From Pseudomonas sp. p1(2021b) (GTDB lineage Bacteria; Pseudomonadota; Gammaproteobacteria; Pseudomonadales; Pseudomonadaceae), in assembly GCF_020151015.1 (NCBI RefSeq), contig NZ_CP083746.1, forward strand, positions 1,827,001 through 1,891,000: DNA of 64,000 bases. The letters are read 5' to 3'. Shown in pieces: positions 16,866 through 25,459 of the stretch. The translations under genes were made by a program, and so were the position numbers. How positions within the stretch are numbered: the first letter of the stretch is position 1; every line of letters begins with the position of its first letter. The notes under the pieces are model-generated. The model was not told the origin of the DNA. It made no database searches and saw only the letters and a program-made list of their open reading frames with translations.

Positions 16866-18332
16866 TTAGAATTGACCTTGGTGGTGCACGCAGAAATATT
16901 TGGTCTCGACGAAGGGCTCGAAGCCCTCGATGCCGCCTTCGCGGCCCAGGCCCGAAGCCTTCATGCCGCCGAACGGGATGGGGTGGCCGGTGAACTTCAC
17001 GCCGTTGACCGCGACCATGGCGTGGTCCAGGCGGCGGATCAGCGGGTGCACCACGTCCAGGCGGTTGGAGCAGATGTAGGCGGCCAGGCCGTACTCGGTG
17101 TCGTTGGCCATCTCGATGGCCTGCTCCAGGGTGTCGAAGGGCATCACCCCGGCGATGGGCGCGAAGTTTTCTTCCTGGTAGATGCGCATGGCCGGCGTCA
17201 CGTCTGCCAGCACGGTGGGCTGGTAGAACCAGCCGCCCAGGGCATGGGCCTCGCCGCCCACCAGGCGGCGGGCGCCCTTGGCGATGGCGTCCTCGACCCG
17301 CGCCACCGTGGCGTCGAAGGCGCCCTGGTGCATCAGCGGGCCGACGTCGGCCGGGGTCTCCTGGCCGTCGACCATCGCCGGCCCCACGCGCAGGGCCCGA
17401 ACTGCCTCGGCGAAGCGCACCAGGAAGGCCTCGTACAGTGGGCGCTGGACCATGATGCGGTTGGCCGCGCAACAGTCCTGGCCGGAGGTCTGGAACTTGG
17501 CGGCCACGGCGACCTTCACCGCCAGGTCCAGGTCGGCGTCGGCACAGACAATGAAGGGGGCATTGCCGCCCAGCTCCAGGGCGACCTTCTTCACATCATG
17601 GGCCGCTGCCTGCAGCACCAGCTTGCCGACCCGGGTGGAGCCGGTGAAGCTGACCGAGCGCACCCGCGGGTCGCGCACCAGGGTTTCCATGGCCATCTGC
17701 GGCTCGCCGATGACCACGTTGAACACGCCCGGCGGCAGGCCTGCGTCCTCGGCCAGCTGGGCCAGGGCCAGGGCCGAGTAGGGCGTCTCGTGGGCCGGCT
17801 TGACCACCACGGTGCAGCCGGCGGCCATGGCCGCGGCGGCTTTGCGGGTGATCATGGCGCTGGGGAAGTTCCAGGGCGTGAGCAGCGCGCACACACCTAC
17901 CGGTTCCTTCACCGTGCCCAGGTCGGCGCCGGGGATATGGCTGGGGATGGTCTGGCCGTACAGGCGACGCGCCTGTTCGGCGAACCAGGGGATGAAGCTG
18001 GCGGCGTAGGCGATTTCGCCGCGTGCCTCGGCCAGGGGCTTGCCTTGCTCCTGGCTGAGGATGCGCGCCAGGGCCTCCTGGTGTTCGAGGATCAGTTCAC
18101 CCCAGCGGCGCAGCGGCGTCACACGTTCCTCCAGGCGCAGGCTGCGCCAGGGTGTGAAGGCGCGCTGGGCGGCGTCCACCGCAGCGACGATCTGCTCGTG
18201 GTCGAGCAGCGGCACATGGCCAATGGTCTGGCGGTTGGCCGGGTCGAGGACGGCGATGCTGCTACCGCTGGTGCTGTGCAGCCATTGGCCGTCCACGTGG
18301 CACAGTTGCTTGAACGGGTATTCGTCTGACAT
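16866..18332 (-). CDS. doeC: NAD(P)-dependent semialdehyde dehydrogenase, probable aspartate-semialdehyde to aspartate step
   Basis: A 488-residue aldehyde dehydrogenase of the succinate-semialdehyde (GabD) subfamily. It has the cofactor and active-site motifs LLTPWNFPSAMITRK around residue 145, FTGSTRVGK around 230, and LELGGNAPFIV around 252. The catalytic cysteine is in the TSGQDCCAANR segment (Cys287, with a second Cys at 288). In ectoine degradation this enzyme (DoeC) oxidises aspartate-4-semialdehyde to aspartate, which suits its position between doeB and the aminotransferase. GGGAG precedes the ATG at 18332. On sequence alone it could equally be a succinate-semialdehyde dehydrogenase. 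Confidence 0.87.
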   Translation of the reverse strand: MSDEYPFKQLCHVDGQWLHSTSGSSIAVLDPANRQTIGHVPLLDHEQIVAAVDAAQRAFTPWRSLRLEERVTPLRRWGELILEHQEALARILSQEQGKPLAEARGEIAYAASFIPWFAEQARRLYGQTIPSHIPGADLGTVKEPVGVCALLTPWNFPSAMITRKAAAAMAAGCTVVVKPAHETPYSALALAQLAEDAGLPPGVFNVVIGEPQMAMETLVRDPRVRSVSFTGSTRVGKLVLQAAAHDVKKVALELGGNAPFIVCADADLDLAVKVAVAAKFQTSGQDCCAANRIMVQRPLYEAFLVRFAEAVRALRVGPAMVDGQETPADVGPLMHQGAFDATVARVEDAIAKGARRLVGGEAHALGGWFYQPTVLADVTPAMRIYQEENFAPIAGVMPFDTLEQAIEMANDTEYGLAAYICSNRLDVVHPLIRRLDHAMVAVNGVKFTGHPIPFGGMKASGLGREGGIEGFEPFVETKYFCVHHQGQF

Positions 18333-18376
18333 GAGTTGTTCTCCCATACCTCTTGTTGTCGTTGCGTCCGCTGGGG

Positions 18377-19396
18377 CTAGGCCAACACGTCGGCAATCAC
18401 CGCCAAGGTGTCGCCGCACTGCACCAGCCCGGGGAAATGCCGGGCGGCCAGCAGGCCGTCGCGGCGCGCGCGGTATTCCACCGGCGCGCTGCCGGTGCGG
18501 CGGATGTCATGGATACGGGCGATCACTTCGCCCTGGTGCACCTGCTCGCCCAGGTCGCGGCACATTTCCAGCAGGCCGTCGTGCTCGCTGGCGATGAAGC
18601 AGTCGCCGTCGGGCATGTCGAGCATGATCGACTCGGCGGGCGTCACTTCGCCCTGGAGGATGCCGGCGTGCACCAGCAGGTTGCGCACGCCGCGCTCAGC
18701 CAGGGCGATGCTGCGTGCGGTCGAGGTGCCGCCGCCGCCCAGTTCGGTGGTGACGAACACCTTGCCCTGGGCCTCGGCGGCAGTGTCGTACATGGCCTGG
18801 GCGTCGAGTTCGAGCATGCGCATGGCATAGGGCGCGGCGAATGCCCGCATGCCCGCTTCGCAGCGTGCCTGCTGGGCCTTGTCGGGCAGCACGTGGCAGG
18901 CGGCGAACGGCAGGAAGTCCAGGGTGCGGCCGCCGGAGTGGATGTCCAGCACCACGTCGGCCAGGGGCAGCAGGGTGCGCCGGAAGTAATCGGCGATCTT
19001 CTGCGTGACCGTGCCGTCGGGCTTGCCCGGGAAGCTGCGGTTGAGGTTGCCCTGGTCGATCGGCGACGTACGGGTGCCGGCATGGAACGCCGGGGTGTTC
19101 ATGAACGGCACGATGATCACCCGGCCCGAAACCGCTTCGGCGCGCAGCTGCTGGGCCAGCTTGCACAACGCCACCGGGCCTTCGTACTCATCGCCATGGT
19201 TGCCGCCGGTGAGCAGGGCGGTAGGCCCTGCGCCGTGCTTGACCACGGTGATGGGGATCATCACCGCGCCCCAGGCCGAGTCGTCGCGCGAGTAGGGCAG
19301 CTTGAGGAAGCCGTGCTGTACGCCGTCGCGGGTGAAGTCCACGGTGCTGCTGATCGGGTTGGCCACCTCGGTGGCGGTGTCCGTGAATGCGTTCAT
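18377..19396 (-). CDS. doeB: N-alpha-acetyl-L-2,4-diaminobutyrate deacetylase
   Basis: A 339-residue zinc carboxypeptidase-like (M14/AstE-type) deacylase. It has LLTGGNHGDEYEGPVALC around residues 61-78 with the zinc ligands His and Glu, NLNRSFPGKPDGTVTQ around 118, and the third ligand in VVLDIHSGGRTLDFLP around 150. DoeB (also called EutE) removes the acetyl group from N-alpha-acetyl-diaminobutyrate, the product of ectoine ring opening, in the cytoplasm. It starts 4 nt after the doeA stop, so the two are surely co-transcribed. The family identity is strong because of both motif pattern and neighbours. Confidence 0.93.
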   Translation of the reverse strand: MNAFTDTATEVANPISSTVDFTRDGVQHGFLKLPYSRDDSAWGAVMIPITVVKHGAGPTALLTGGNHGDEYEGPVALCKLAQQLRAEAVSGRVIIVPFMNTPAFHAGTRTSPIDQGNLNRSFPGKPDGTVTQKIADYFRRTLLPLADVVLDIHSGGRTLDFLPFAACHVLPDKAQQARCEAGMRAFAAPYAMRMLELDAQAMYDTAAEAQGKVFVTTELGGGGTSTARSIALAERGVRNLLVHAGILQGEVTPAESIMLDMPDGDCFIASEHDGLLEMCRDLGEQVHQGEVIARIHDIRRTGSAPVEYRARRDGLLAARHFPGLVQCGDTLAVIADVLA

Positions 19397-19400
19397 GGCG

Positions 19401-20591
19401 TTAGTCCTTGACGAACAGCTGGCGCGGCACGTTGCACAGGGTTTCTACCCCGGTCTCGGTGATCAGGATGCTTTCGGTGATCTCCAGGCCCCAGTCGTCC
19501 ATCCACAGCCCCGGCATGAAGTGGAAGGTCATGCCCGGTTGCAGCACGCTGGTGTCGCTGGGGCGCAGGCTCATGGTGCGCTCGCCCCAATCCGGCGGGT
19601 AACTGATGCCGATCGGGTAGCCGCAGCGGCTGTCCTTATGGATGCCGAACGTCTCCAGCACCTTGAAGAAGGCCCGGGCGATGTCGCCGGTGGTATTGCC
19701 GGGGCGGGCAGCTTCCAGGCCGGCGGCGATGCCCTCGACCACGGCCTTCTCGCCGTCGAGGAAGTGCTGCGGCGGCTTGCCCAGGTACACCGTGCGCGAC
19801 AGCGGGCAGTGGTAGCGTTTGTAGCAGCCGGCGATCTCGAAGAAGGTGCCGGCGCCGAGGGTGAAGGGCGAATCGTCCCAGGTCAGGTGCGGGGCGCTGG
19901 CGTCGGCGCCGGTCGGCAGCAGGGGCACGATGGCAGGGTAGTCGCCGCCATGGCCGTCCACGCCGAGGATGCCGCTGCTGTAGATCTCTGCCACCAGTTC
20001 GTTCTTGCGCATGCCCGGTTCGATACGCTCGAGGATGCGCCCATGCATCTTCTCGACGATACGCGCGGCGATGCGCATGTATTCGATCTCCTGGGGCGAC
20101 TTCACCGCCCGCTGCCAGTTGACCAGCCCGGCGGCGTCGTTGAAGGTCGCCTGGGGCAGCTGCCGGTTCAGGGCCTGGTAGGCCGCGGCGCTGAAATAGT
20201 AGTTGTCCATCTCCACGCCGATGTTGAGCGCGCCCCAGCCCTTGGCCAGGATCACTTCCTGGCACAGGTAGTCCATGGGGTGACGTTCGCGCGATTGCAC
20301 GTAGATGTCCGGGTAGCCGACGATATTGTCGTGGCTCATGAACACCGTGCGCTTGGCGCCGTTGGCGTCCTGGCCGCGACCGAACCAGATCGGCTCGCCG
20401 TCCAGCGCCAGCAGCACGCACTGGTGCACGTAGAACGACCAGCCGTCATAGCCGGTGAGCCAGGCCATGTTCGACGGATCGGTGACCAGCAACAGCTCCA
20501 GGCCCTGTGCCTGCATGGCGGCGCGGGTCTTGGCCAGGCGCTGGGCGTACTCTTGCCGACTGAACGGCAGGTTGACCACTGACTGAGACAT
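19401..20591 (-). CDS. doeA: Ectoine hydrolase
   Basis: A 396-residue M24 (pita-bread) peptidase-like enzyme that opens the ectoine ring to N-acetyl-diaminobutyrate. The N-terminal creatinase-like domain (LLLVTDPSNMAWLTGYDGWS near residues 34-53, then GEPIWFGRGQDANGAKRTVF) and the C-terminal catalytic domain (GTFFEIAGCYKRYHCPLSRT near 265) are those of DoeA/EutD. It is not a methionine aminopeptidase because the canonical five metal ligands are not kept. The start at 20591 gives MSQSVVNLPFSRQEY; the upstream in-frame extension to 20666 has no coding character. It is followed 4 nt later by doeB. Confidence 0.93.
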   Translation of the reverse strand: MSQSVVNLPFSRQEYAQRLAKTRAAMQAQGLELLLVTDPSNMAWLTGYDGWSFYVHQCVLLALDGEPIWFGRGQDANGAKRTVFMSHDNIVGYPDIYVQSRERHPMDYLCQEVILAKGWGALNIGVEMDNYYFSAAAYQALNRQLPQATFNDAAGLVNWQRAVKSPQEIEYMRIAARIVEKMHGRILERIEPGMRKNELVAEIYSSGILGVDGHGGDYPAIVPLLPTGADASAPHLTWDDSPFTLGAGTFFEIAGCYKRYHCPLSRTVYLGKPPQHFLDGEKAVVEGIAAGLEAARPGNTTGDIARAFFKVLETFGIHKDSRCGYPIGISYPPDWGERTMSLRPSDTSVLQPGMTFHFMPGLWMDDWGLEITESILITETGVETLCNVPRQLFVKD

Positions 20592-20625
20592 TGCAATGCC
20601 CTCTGATGAGTGGGGGTGGGGAGGT

Positions 20626-21618
20626 TCAACTGTTGAATGCCAGGCCCTTGCCTGCGGCGCGGGCACGCTCGAAGGCGAGGTTGGCGATGGCGGTGTCCTG
20701 GGCGCCGGTGCCGGTCAGGTCGCACAGGGTGATTTGGCTGGCATCGGTGCGGCCGGTTTGCTGGCCGGCGACCACCTGGCCGAGTTCGCACAGGGTGGCC
20801 TCGTCGGTGACCGTGCCGGCGCGCAAGGCGTGGTGCAGCTCACCCAGTACGCGGGTCTGGCCGAGGCGGTCGGCGACATAGCGGTCGACCTGGGCCAGCA
20901 CCTGCGGGGCGATCTCGTTCTTGTGCTCGGCGTCCGACCCCATGGCGGTGATGTGCAGACCCGGTTGCAGGTGACGGGGCTGGATCAGCGGTTCGCGGCT
21001 GGGCGTGCAGGTGAGCGCGATGTCCACGCCCTGCATGGCCTGGTCGATGCTGTCGCACAGCGCCAGTTGCAACGTGCCGTCGCGGCCCAGCTCATCGGCC
21101 AGCGCCGCGGCCTTGGCCGGGTCGCGGGCCCACAACTGCACTCGCTCGATCGGCCGCACCAGGCGCAGCGCCTGCAGTTGCAGGCGGGCCTGCTCGCCAC
21201 TGCCGATCAGGGCCACGCAGCGGCTGTCCTCGCGGGCCAGCCAGCGCGCCGCCACCGCACCCGCCGCGGCGGTGCGCACGGCGGTGAGGTAGCCGTTGTC
21301 CAGCAGCAGGGCATCGAGCAGGCCGGTGCGTGCCGAGAGCAGCATCATCATGCCGTTGAGGCTGGGCAGGCCAAGGCTGGGGTTGTCGAAGAAGCCCGGG
21401 CTGACTTTGATCGCGAAACGCTCGATGCCCGGCAAGTAGGCGGTCTTCACATCCACCTCGCCGTTGTGCTCGGGCACGTCCAGACGCAGGATCGGCGGCA
21501 TGGCCACGTTGGCCGTGGCCAGCAGGGCGAAGGCCTGCTCGACGGTGTCGACCGCGGCGCGGTCGAGGGTGATGCAGTCTCGCAGGTCGGCTTCGTTGAG
21601 CAAGGTGATGGCCGGCAT
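20626..21618 (-). CDS. eutC: Ectoine utilisation protein EutC (ornithine cyclodeaminase/mu-crystallin family)
   Basis: A 330-residue NAD(P)-binding protein of the ornithine cyclodeaminase/mu-crystallin family. It has VDVKTAYLPGIERFAIKVSP around residues 57-76, the Rossmann motif CVALIGSGEQARLQLQALRL around 133-152, and GSDAEHKNEI near 231. In ectoine gene sets EutC acts with EutA and EutB in turning hydroxyectoine into ectoine. Gaps of 33-34 nt separate it from eutB and doeA, consistent with one transcript. Confidence 0.9.
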   Translation of the reverse strand: MPAITLLNEADLRDCITLDRAAVDTVEQAFALLATANVAMPPILRLDVPEHNGEVDVKTAYLPGIERFAIKVSPGFFDNPSLGLPSLNGMMMLLSARTGLLDALLLDNGYLTAVRTAAAGAVAARWLAREDSRCVALIGSGEQARLQLQALRLVRPIERVQLWARDPAKAAALADELGRDGTLQLALCDSIDQAMQGVDIALTCTPSREPLIQPRHLQPGLHITAMGSDAEHKNEIAPQVLAQVDRYVADRLGQTRVLGELHHALRAGTVTDEATLCELGQVVAGQQTGRTDASQITLCDLTGTGAQDTAIANLAFERARAAGKGLAFNS

Positions 21619-21651
21619 CGGTGAACCTCCAGTGAGCGAAAAGGGAAAACC

Positions 21652-22623
21652 TCAGGCGTTGTCGCCGTTCATCACCCGCAGGTGCTGGGCGGTGTCGACG
21701 TTGCGCCCGCTGACCACCACCACGATCGGCCCGCGCGCCGGCACCAGGCCGTCGAGCAGGGCGGCGATACCCACCGCGCCGGCCCCTTCGAGTACCTGGC
21801 GCTCCTGGTGGTAGGCATGGCGCAGGCCCGCTGCGATGGACGCTTCCTCGAGCAGGTGCAGCTGGTCGAGCAGGCGCTGGGTGAGGGCGAAGGTATGGCG
21901 GTTGTCCAGGCCAATGCCGCCGCCCAGGGAGTCGGCCAACGTCGGCAGCTCCTGCACCTCGACCGGATGCCCGGCCTGCAGGCTGGCGTGCATGGCGGCA
22001 CCCCGGCGCATGCTGATGCCATGGGTGGTGATGGCCGGGTTGAGGCCCTTGAGGGCCAGGGCCACGCCGGCGAACAGGCCGCCGCCGGAGAGGGGCACCA
22101 GTACCTGGCTGACGTCGGGCAACTGTTCGATGATCTCCAGGCCCAGGGTGCCCTGGCCGGCAATGACGGCAGGATGGTCGAAGGGCGGCACCAGCGCGGC
22201 GCCCTGTTCCTCGGCATGACGCTGGGCGGCGTGCTGGGCGTCGTCCTGGGAGAGGCCGACGATGCACACCTCGGCGCCCAGGTCGCGAATCGCCTGGACC
22301 TTGTTGGCCGGCACCAGCTGTGACAGATAGATGGTCGCCTGCACGCCCAGTTGCGAGGCCGCGAAGGCCAGCGCCCGGCCATGGTTGCCGGTGGAGGCGG
22401 TGACCACGCCGCGTGCCCGTTGCTGTTCACCCAGGCAGGCCACGGCGTTGCTCGCGCCGCGCAGTTTGAAGCTGCCGGTGAGCTGCTGGGATTCGAGTTT
22501 CAGGTACACCGGCACGCCGACCAGGCGGCTCAGGCTCGGCGAATGTTCCAGCGGCGTGCGACGCACGAGCCCCTGGATGCGCTGGTGGGCAAGGTGGATA
22601 TCGTGAAGCGAAAGCTCTGACAT
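21652..22623 (-). CDS. eutB: Hydroxyectoine utilisation dehydratase EutB
   Basis: A 323-residue fold-type II PLP enzyme of the threonine/serine dehydratase family. The PLP lysine is in QLTGSFKLRGASNAV near residue 52, with the phosphate-binding SGGGLFAG near 175. In ectoine utilisation clusters this paralogue (EutB) dehydrates a hydroxyectoine-derived intermediate. The ATG at 22623 gives MSELSLHDIHLAHQRIQGLV, the family N-terminus; the in-frame extension to 22674 is not conserved-looking. It is the first structural gene after the regulator, across a 246-bp gap holding a REP-like element. Confidence 0.9.
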   Translation of the reverse strand: MSELSLHDIHLAHQRIQGLVRRTPLEHSPSLSRLVGVPVYLKLESQQLTGSFKLRGASNAVACLGEQQRARGVVTASTGNHGRALAFAASQLGVQATIYLSQLVPANKVQAIRDLGAEVCIVGLSQDDAQHAAQRHAEEQGAALVPPFDHPAVIAGQGTLGLEIIEQLPDVSQVLVPLSGGGLFAGVALALKGLNPAITTHGISMRRGAAMHASLQAGHPVEVQELPTLADSLGGGIGLDNRHTFALTQRLLDQLHLLEEASIAAGLRHAYHQERQVLEGAGAVGIAALLDGLVPARGPIVVVVSGRNVDTAQHLRVMNGDNA

Positions 22624-22747
22624 GACCGCATCCCAACGAGTGACCGGGTGTTGGGCGGAGTCTAAGAGCGGCAAATTGTCGTGATGAATGTACTAGGTCA
22701 ATTTGCCGGACATTTTTTTGGACCGCCGTCGGCAGCGATCGCAGCAG

Positions 22748-22825
22748 CCTGTGGGAGCGGGCAGCATTGGTCGCTTGTTCTCTGCGCGACAGCGCAGCCC
22801 CGAAGGGCTGGGTATCTCCCACAGG
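22748..22825. repeat. Degenerate REP-like inverted repeat between enuR and eutB
   Basis: cctgtgggag (22748-22757) and ctcccacagg (22816-22825) are exact inverted ends, and a ctgcgcgacagcgcag mini-hairpin and ccccgaagggctggg lie inside. It sits in the 246-bp leader between the regulator and eutB on the same strand, so it could attenuate read-through from enuR. Confidence 0.55.
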
Positions 22826-22869
22826 CCTCTGCTAAATCAATGGGTTATATAGGCCGCAGCGGCCCCTGG

Positions 22870-24264
22870 TCACAGTTCATGGATCTGCGGGTATTGCCCG
22901 AACAGTTCATGCATGTCGGCCAGCGCCTGGCGCATCTTGGCATCCGAGCACTCGGCGCCTACGCACAGTCGCACCGCCCGTGGCCGCGGCGTGCCGCGCA
23001 CCAGGAACGGCTCCGGCGGGGTCACCGCGATGTGCCGGCGGCGCAATGCCCGCACCAGGCTGTCCACCTCCCAGTGCGCGGGGATCCCCAGCCAGGCCCC
23101 CAGCGCCTGGGCCGGGTTGCCCAGCAGGTAGTCGCCCAGGTGCTCGCGCAGCATCGCCTGCCGCCCACTGATCAGCTTGCGCTGCAATTCGGCCAGCTGC
23201 GCCGCGCGCCCATCGTTGATCCAGCGTGTGGCGATCTCCGCCACCAGCGGTGTGGCCATCCAGCTGTTGACCCGCAGGATGCTCTCGGTGCGCAGCGCCA
23301 GGCGCTTGGGCATGGCCAGGTAACCGACCCGCAGCCCGGTGAGCACCGACTTGGTCATGCTGGTGCAATAGAACGACAGCTCCGGCGCATAGTGGCTGAT
23401 CGGCCGGGCGCGGCGTTCGCCCAGCAGTGGCCCGTACACATCGTCCTCGATGATGTGCACGCCAAAGCGTCGGGCGATGGCGGCGATCTCCCGGCGGCGG
23501 GCGTCGGGCATCAGGCTGGTGGTGGGGTTGTTGAGGTTCGGCGTGCACACCAGTGCGGTGACCCGCTCGTTGCTGCAGATATCCTCGAAATGCTCCGGGT
23601 CGATGCCGTCGCGGTCCATCTCCAGGCCCTTTAGAGTGAACCCCAGCACCTGGGAGTTGCCGATCACGCCGTGGTCGGTCAGGCCTTCGCAGAGCACCAC
23701 GTCATCGGGCCCGGCTAGCGAGGCCAGGGCCAGGAAGATGGCGTGGGCCGCGCCGTTGGTGACCAGCACGTCGTCGCGCTCCACCGTCATGCCCAGGCCC
23801 GCCAGCCAGCGCACCGCTGCCTCGCGATGGCTTTCGAAGCCGGCGATGGGGCGGTAGGCGTGGATCCACGGCTGCTCTTCCTCCACGCTGAGCTCGGCGC
23901 AGGTCTCGCGCCAGATCCGCTCGTGCACCTGGGTGTGCAGGATGCGCGTGATGGAGAAATCCACCAGGGTGCGCTCGGGCAGGTCGATGATGTCGTCGGC
24001 CACCCGGTCGCTCATGCGCCGGCTGACGAAACTGCCGCGGCCGATCTCGCAGCGCACCAGGCCCTGGCGCTCCAGTTCCTTGTAGGCATTGGTCACCGTC
24101 TGCACGCTGATCTCCAGGGCATCGGCGACATGCCGCTGGGGTGGCAGGCGCTGGTCGTGCACCAGTTCGCCGCGTTCGATCTCCCCGGTGATGGCCTGCA
24201 CCAGCAGTTTGTACTTGGACTCGCCGATGCGTGCCGAATCGAGGACTTTCTTCCAGTTTTCCAT
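22870..24264 (-). CDS. enuR: MocR/GntR-type transcriptional regulator of ectoine use
   Basis: A 464-residue MocR-family regulator: an N-terminal GntR winged helix (about residues 12-80; LPPQRHVADALEISVQTVTN is the recognition helix region) joined to an aminotransferase-like effector domain. The PLP-anchoring lysine is Lys305 in YCTSMTKSVLTGLRVGYL, and PNLNNPTTSLMPDARRREI is typical of the fold. EnuR proteins repress ectoine genes until PLP-linked N-alpha-acetyl-diaminobutyrate releases them. Its position, upstream of the catabolic genes and divergent from the importer, is the usual arrangement. The ATG at 24264 (MENWKKVLDSARIGESKYKL) is the normal start; the longer frame to 24477 is intergenic. 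Confidence 0.92.
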   Translation of the reverse strand: MENWKKVLDSARIGESKYKLLVQAITGEIERGELVHDQRLPPQRHVADALEISVQTVTNAYKELERQGLVRCEIGRGSFVSRRMSDRVADDIIDLPERTLVDFSITRILHTQVHERIWRETCAELSVEEEQPWIHAYRPIAGFESHREAAVRWLAGLGMTVERDDVLVTNGAAHAIFLALASLAGPDDVVLCEGLTDHGVIGNSQVLGFTLKGLEMDRDGIDPEHFEDICSNERVTALVCTPNLNNPTTSLMPDARRREIAAIARRFGVHIIEDDVYGPLLGERRARPISHYAPELSFYCTSMTKSVLTGLRVGYLAMPKRLALRTESILRVNSWMATPLVAEIATRWINDGRAAQLAELQRKLISGRQAMLREHLGDYLLGNPAQALGAWLGIPAHWEVDSLVRALRRRHIAVTPPEPFLVRGTPRPRAVRLCVGAECSDAKMRQALADMHELFGQYPQIHEL

Positions 24265-24536
24265 GGGTAGCGCTTCGCTGGCCGGGACTGCGCACAGCAT
24301 CGCCTGTGCAGGATCTTCAGGCAATTGTCCTAGTGCAATGCCATCGCTGTTGAGGCTTTTGTATGCTCCGGCCCAAGGTCGACACCCGTTACACGAACAA
24401 GAGCCTGTCGGCCCGCCGGAACGCTCGGGCTGTGCACCGATCGAACGACACATCCGGCCTTCGCTGTTTTGCTCCACTGCCTCCTAATACACACAGCCGT
24501 CACCGACGGTTTGATAACAAGACAGGAGATTCATTG
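24265..24536. promoter_or_regulatory. Divergent control region between enuR and ehuB
   Basis: This 272-bp gap must hold the promoters for both the leftward regulator/catabolic genes and the rightward importer genes. GAC-poor, AT-richer sequence lies at about 24320-24365 (gcaattgtcctagtgcaatg, then ttgaggcttttgtatgctcc with a possible -10 tatgct). I cannot identify the EnuR operator with confidence. An AGGAGA ribosome site for ehuB ends the region. Confidence 0.5.
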
Positions 24537-25397
24537 ATGAGCCAGCCTCCTTCCGCCAACGCGGTATCCCCCTTCAAGCGTCTGCTGGTGGCCTGTGCGG
24601 CCTTGGGCCTGGTCGCCAGCGCCCAGGCCACCACCCTGGAGACGATCAAGGAAAACAGCCGTATCCGCATCGGCTACGCCAACGAAACGCCGTTCGCCTT
24701 CACCGAGACCGACGGTCGGGTCACGGGCGAGTCGCCGGAGATCGCCAAGATCATCTTCCAGAAGATGGGCATCAAGCAGGTCGATGGCGTGCTCACCGAA
24801 TGGGGGGCGTTGATCCCTGGGTTGCGCGCAGGCCGCTTCGATGTGATCGCCGCCGGCATGTACATCACGCCGGCGCGCTGCAAGCAGGTGATCTTCACCG
24901 ACCCGCAATACGCCTTGCCCGACACCCTGCTGGTGGCCGCCGGCAACCCGAAGAACCTGCACAGCTACGCCGACATCGCCAAGAACCCCGAGGTGAAGCT
25001 GGCGATCATGGCCGGCACGGTCAACCTGGCCTATGCCCGCGATTCTGGCGTCAAGGACGAGCAGATCCTCCAGGTGCCGGACACCACTGCACAGTTGCAG
25101 GCCGTGCGCGCCGGGCGCGCCGATGCCGCGGTGGGCACTCAGCTGACCATGAAGGGCCTGGCGAAGAAAGGCGGCGAGAAGGTCGAGGCGATCGGCGACT
25201 TCAAGGACGACCCGGCCCATACCGGCTATGGCGCCTTGGCGTTCCGCCCCGAGGACAAGGACCTGCGCGATGCGGTCAATGCCGAGCTCAAGCGTTGGCT
25301 GGGCAGCGAGGAGCACCTCAAGGCCGTGGCCCCGTTCGGCTTCGACCGCTCCAACGTGACCGACAAGACCGCCGCCGAGCTCTGTGCCCAGCAATGA
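24537..25397 (+). CDS. ehuB: Ectoine/hydroxyectoine ABC transporter substrate-binding protein
   Basis: A 286-residue periplasmic solute-binding protein of the amino-acid (SBP_bac_3) family. The N-terminal signal sequence runs to about residue 31 (FKRLLVACAALGLVASAQA). The mature part has RIGYANETPFAFTETDGRVT, VDGVLTEWGALIPGLRAGRF and DVIAAGMYITPARCKQVIFT, matching EhuB proteins. The start at 24537 has AGGAGA upstream and gives a standard signal peptide; the in-frame extension to 24363 is intergenic. It is first in ehuBCDA. Specificity for ectoine is inferred from neighbours as well as sequence. Confidence 0.93.
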   Translation: MSQPPSANAVSPFKRLLVACAALGLVASAQATTLETIKENSRIRIGYANETPFAFTETDGRVTGESPEIAKIIFQKMGIKQVDGVLTEWGALIPGLRAGRFDVIAAGMYITPARCKQVIFTDPQYALPDTLLVAAGNPKNLHSYADIAKNPEVKLAIMAGTVNLAYARDSGVKDEQILQVPDTTAQLQAVRAGRADAAVGTQLTMKGLAKKGGEKVEAIGDFKDDPAHTGYGALAFRPEDKDLRDAVNAELKRWLGSEEHLKAVAPFGFDRSNVTDKTAAELCAQQ

Positions 25398-25459
25398 ATC
25401 GAGGTGGCATGGCATCTGCCATGCCGTTCCCTGCGTAATCCGATTATTCAGGTCGAACC

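Noticed and set aside
14982..18329. 1,115-residue open frame on the plus strand
   Set aside because: It runs antisense across rnz, the aminotransferase and the dehydrogenase, all with strong family motifs. Its composition (His, Gln, Gly, Asp-rich) is that of antisense frames in GC-rich DNA.
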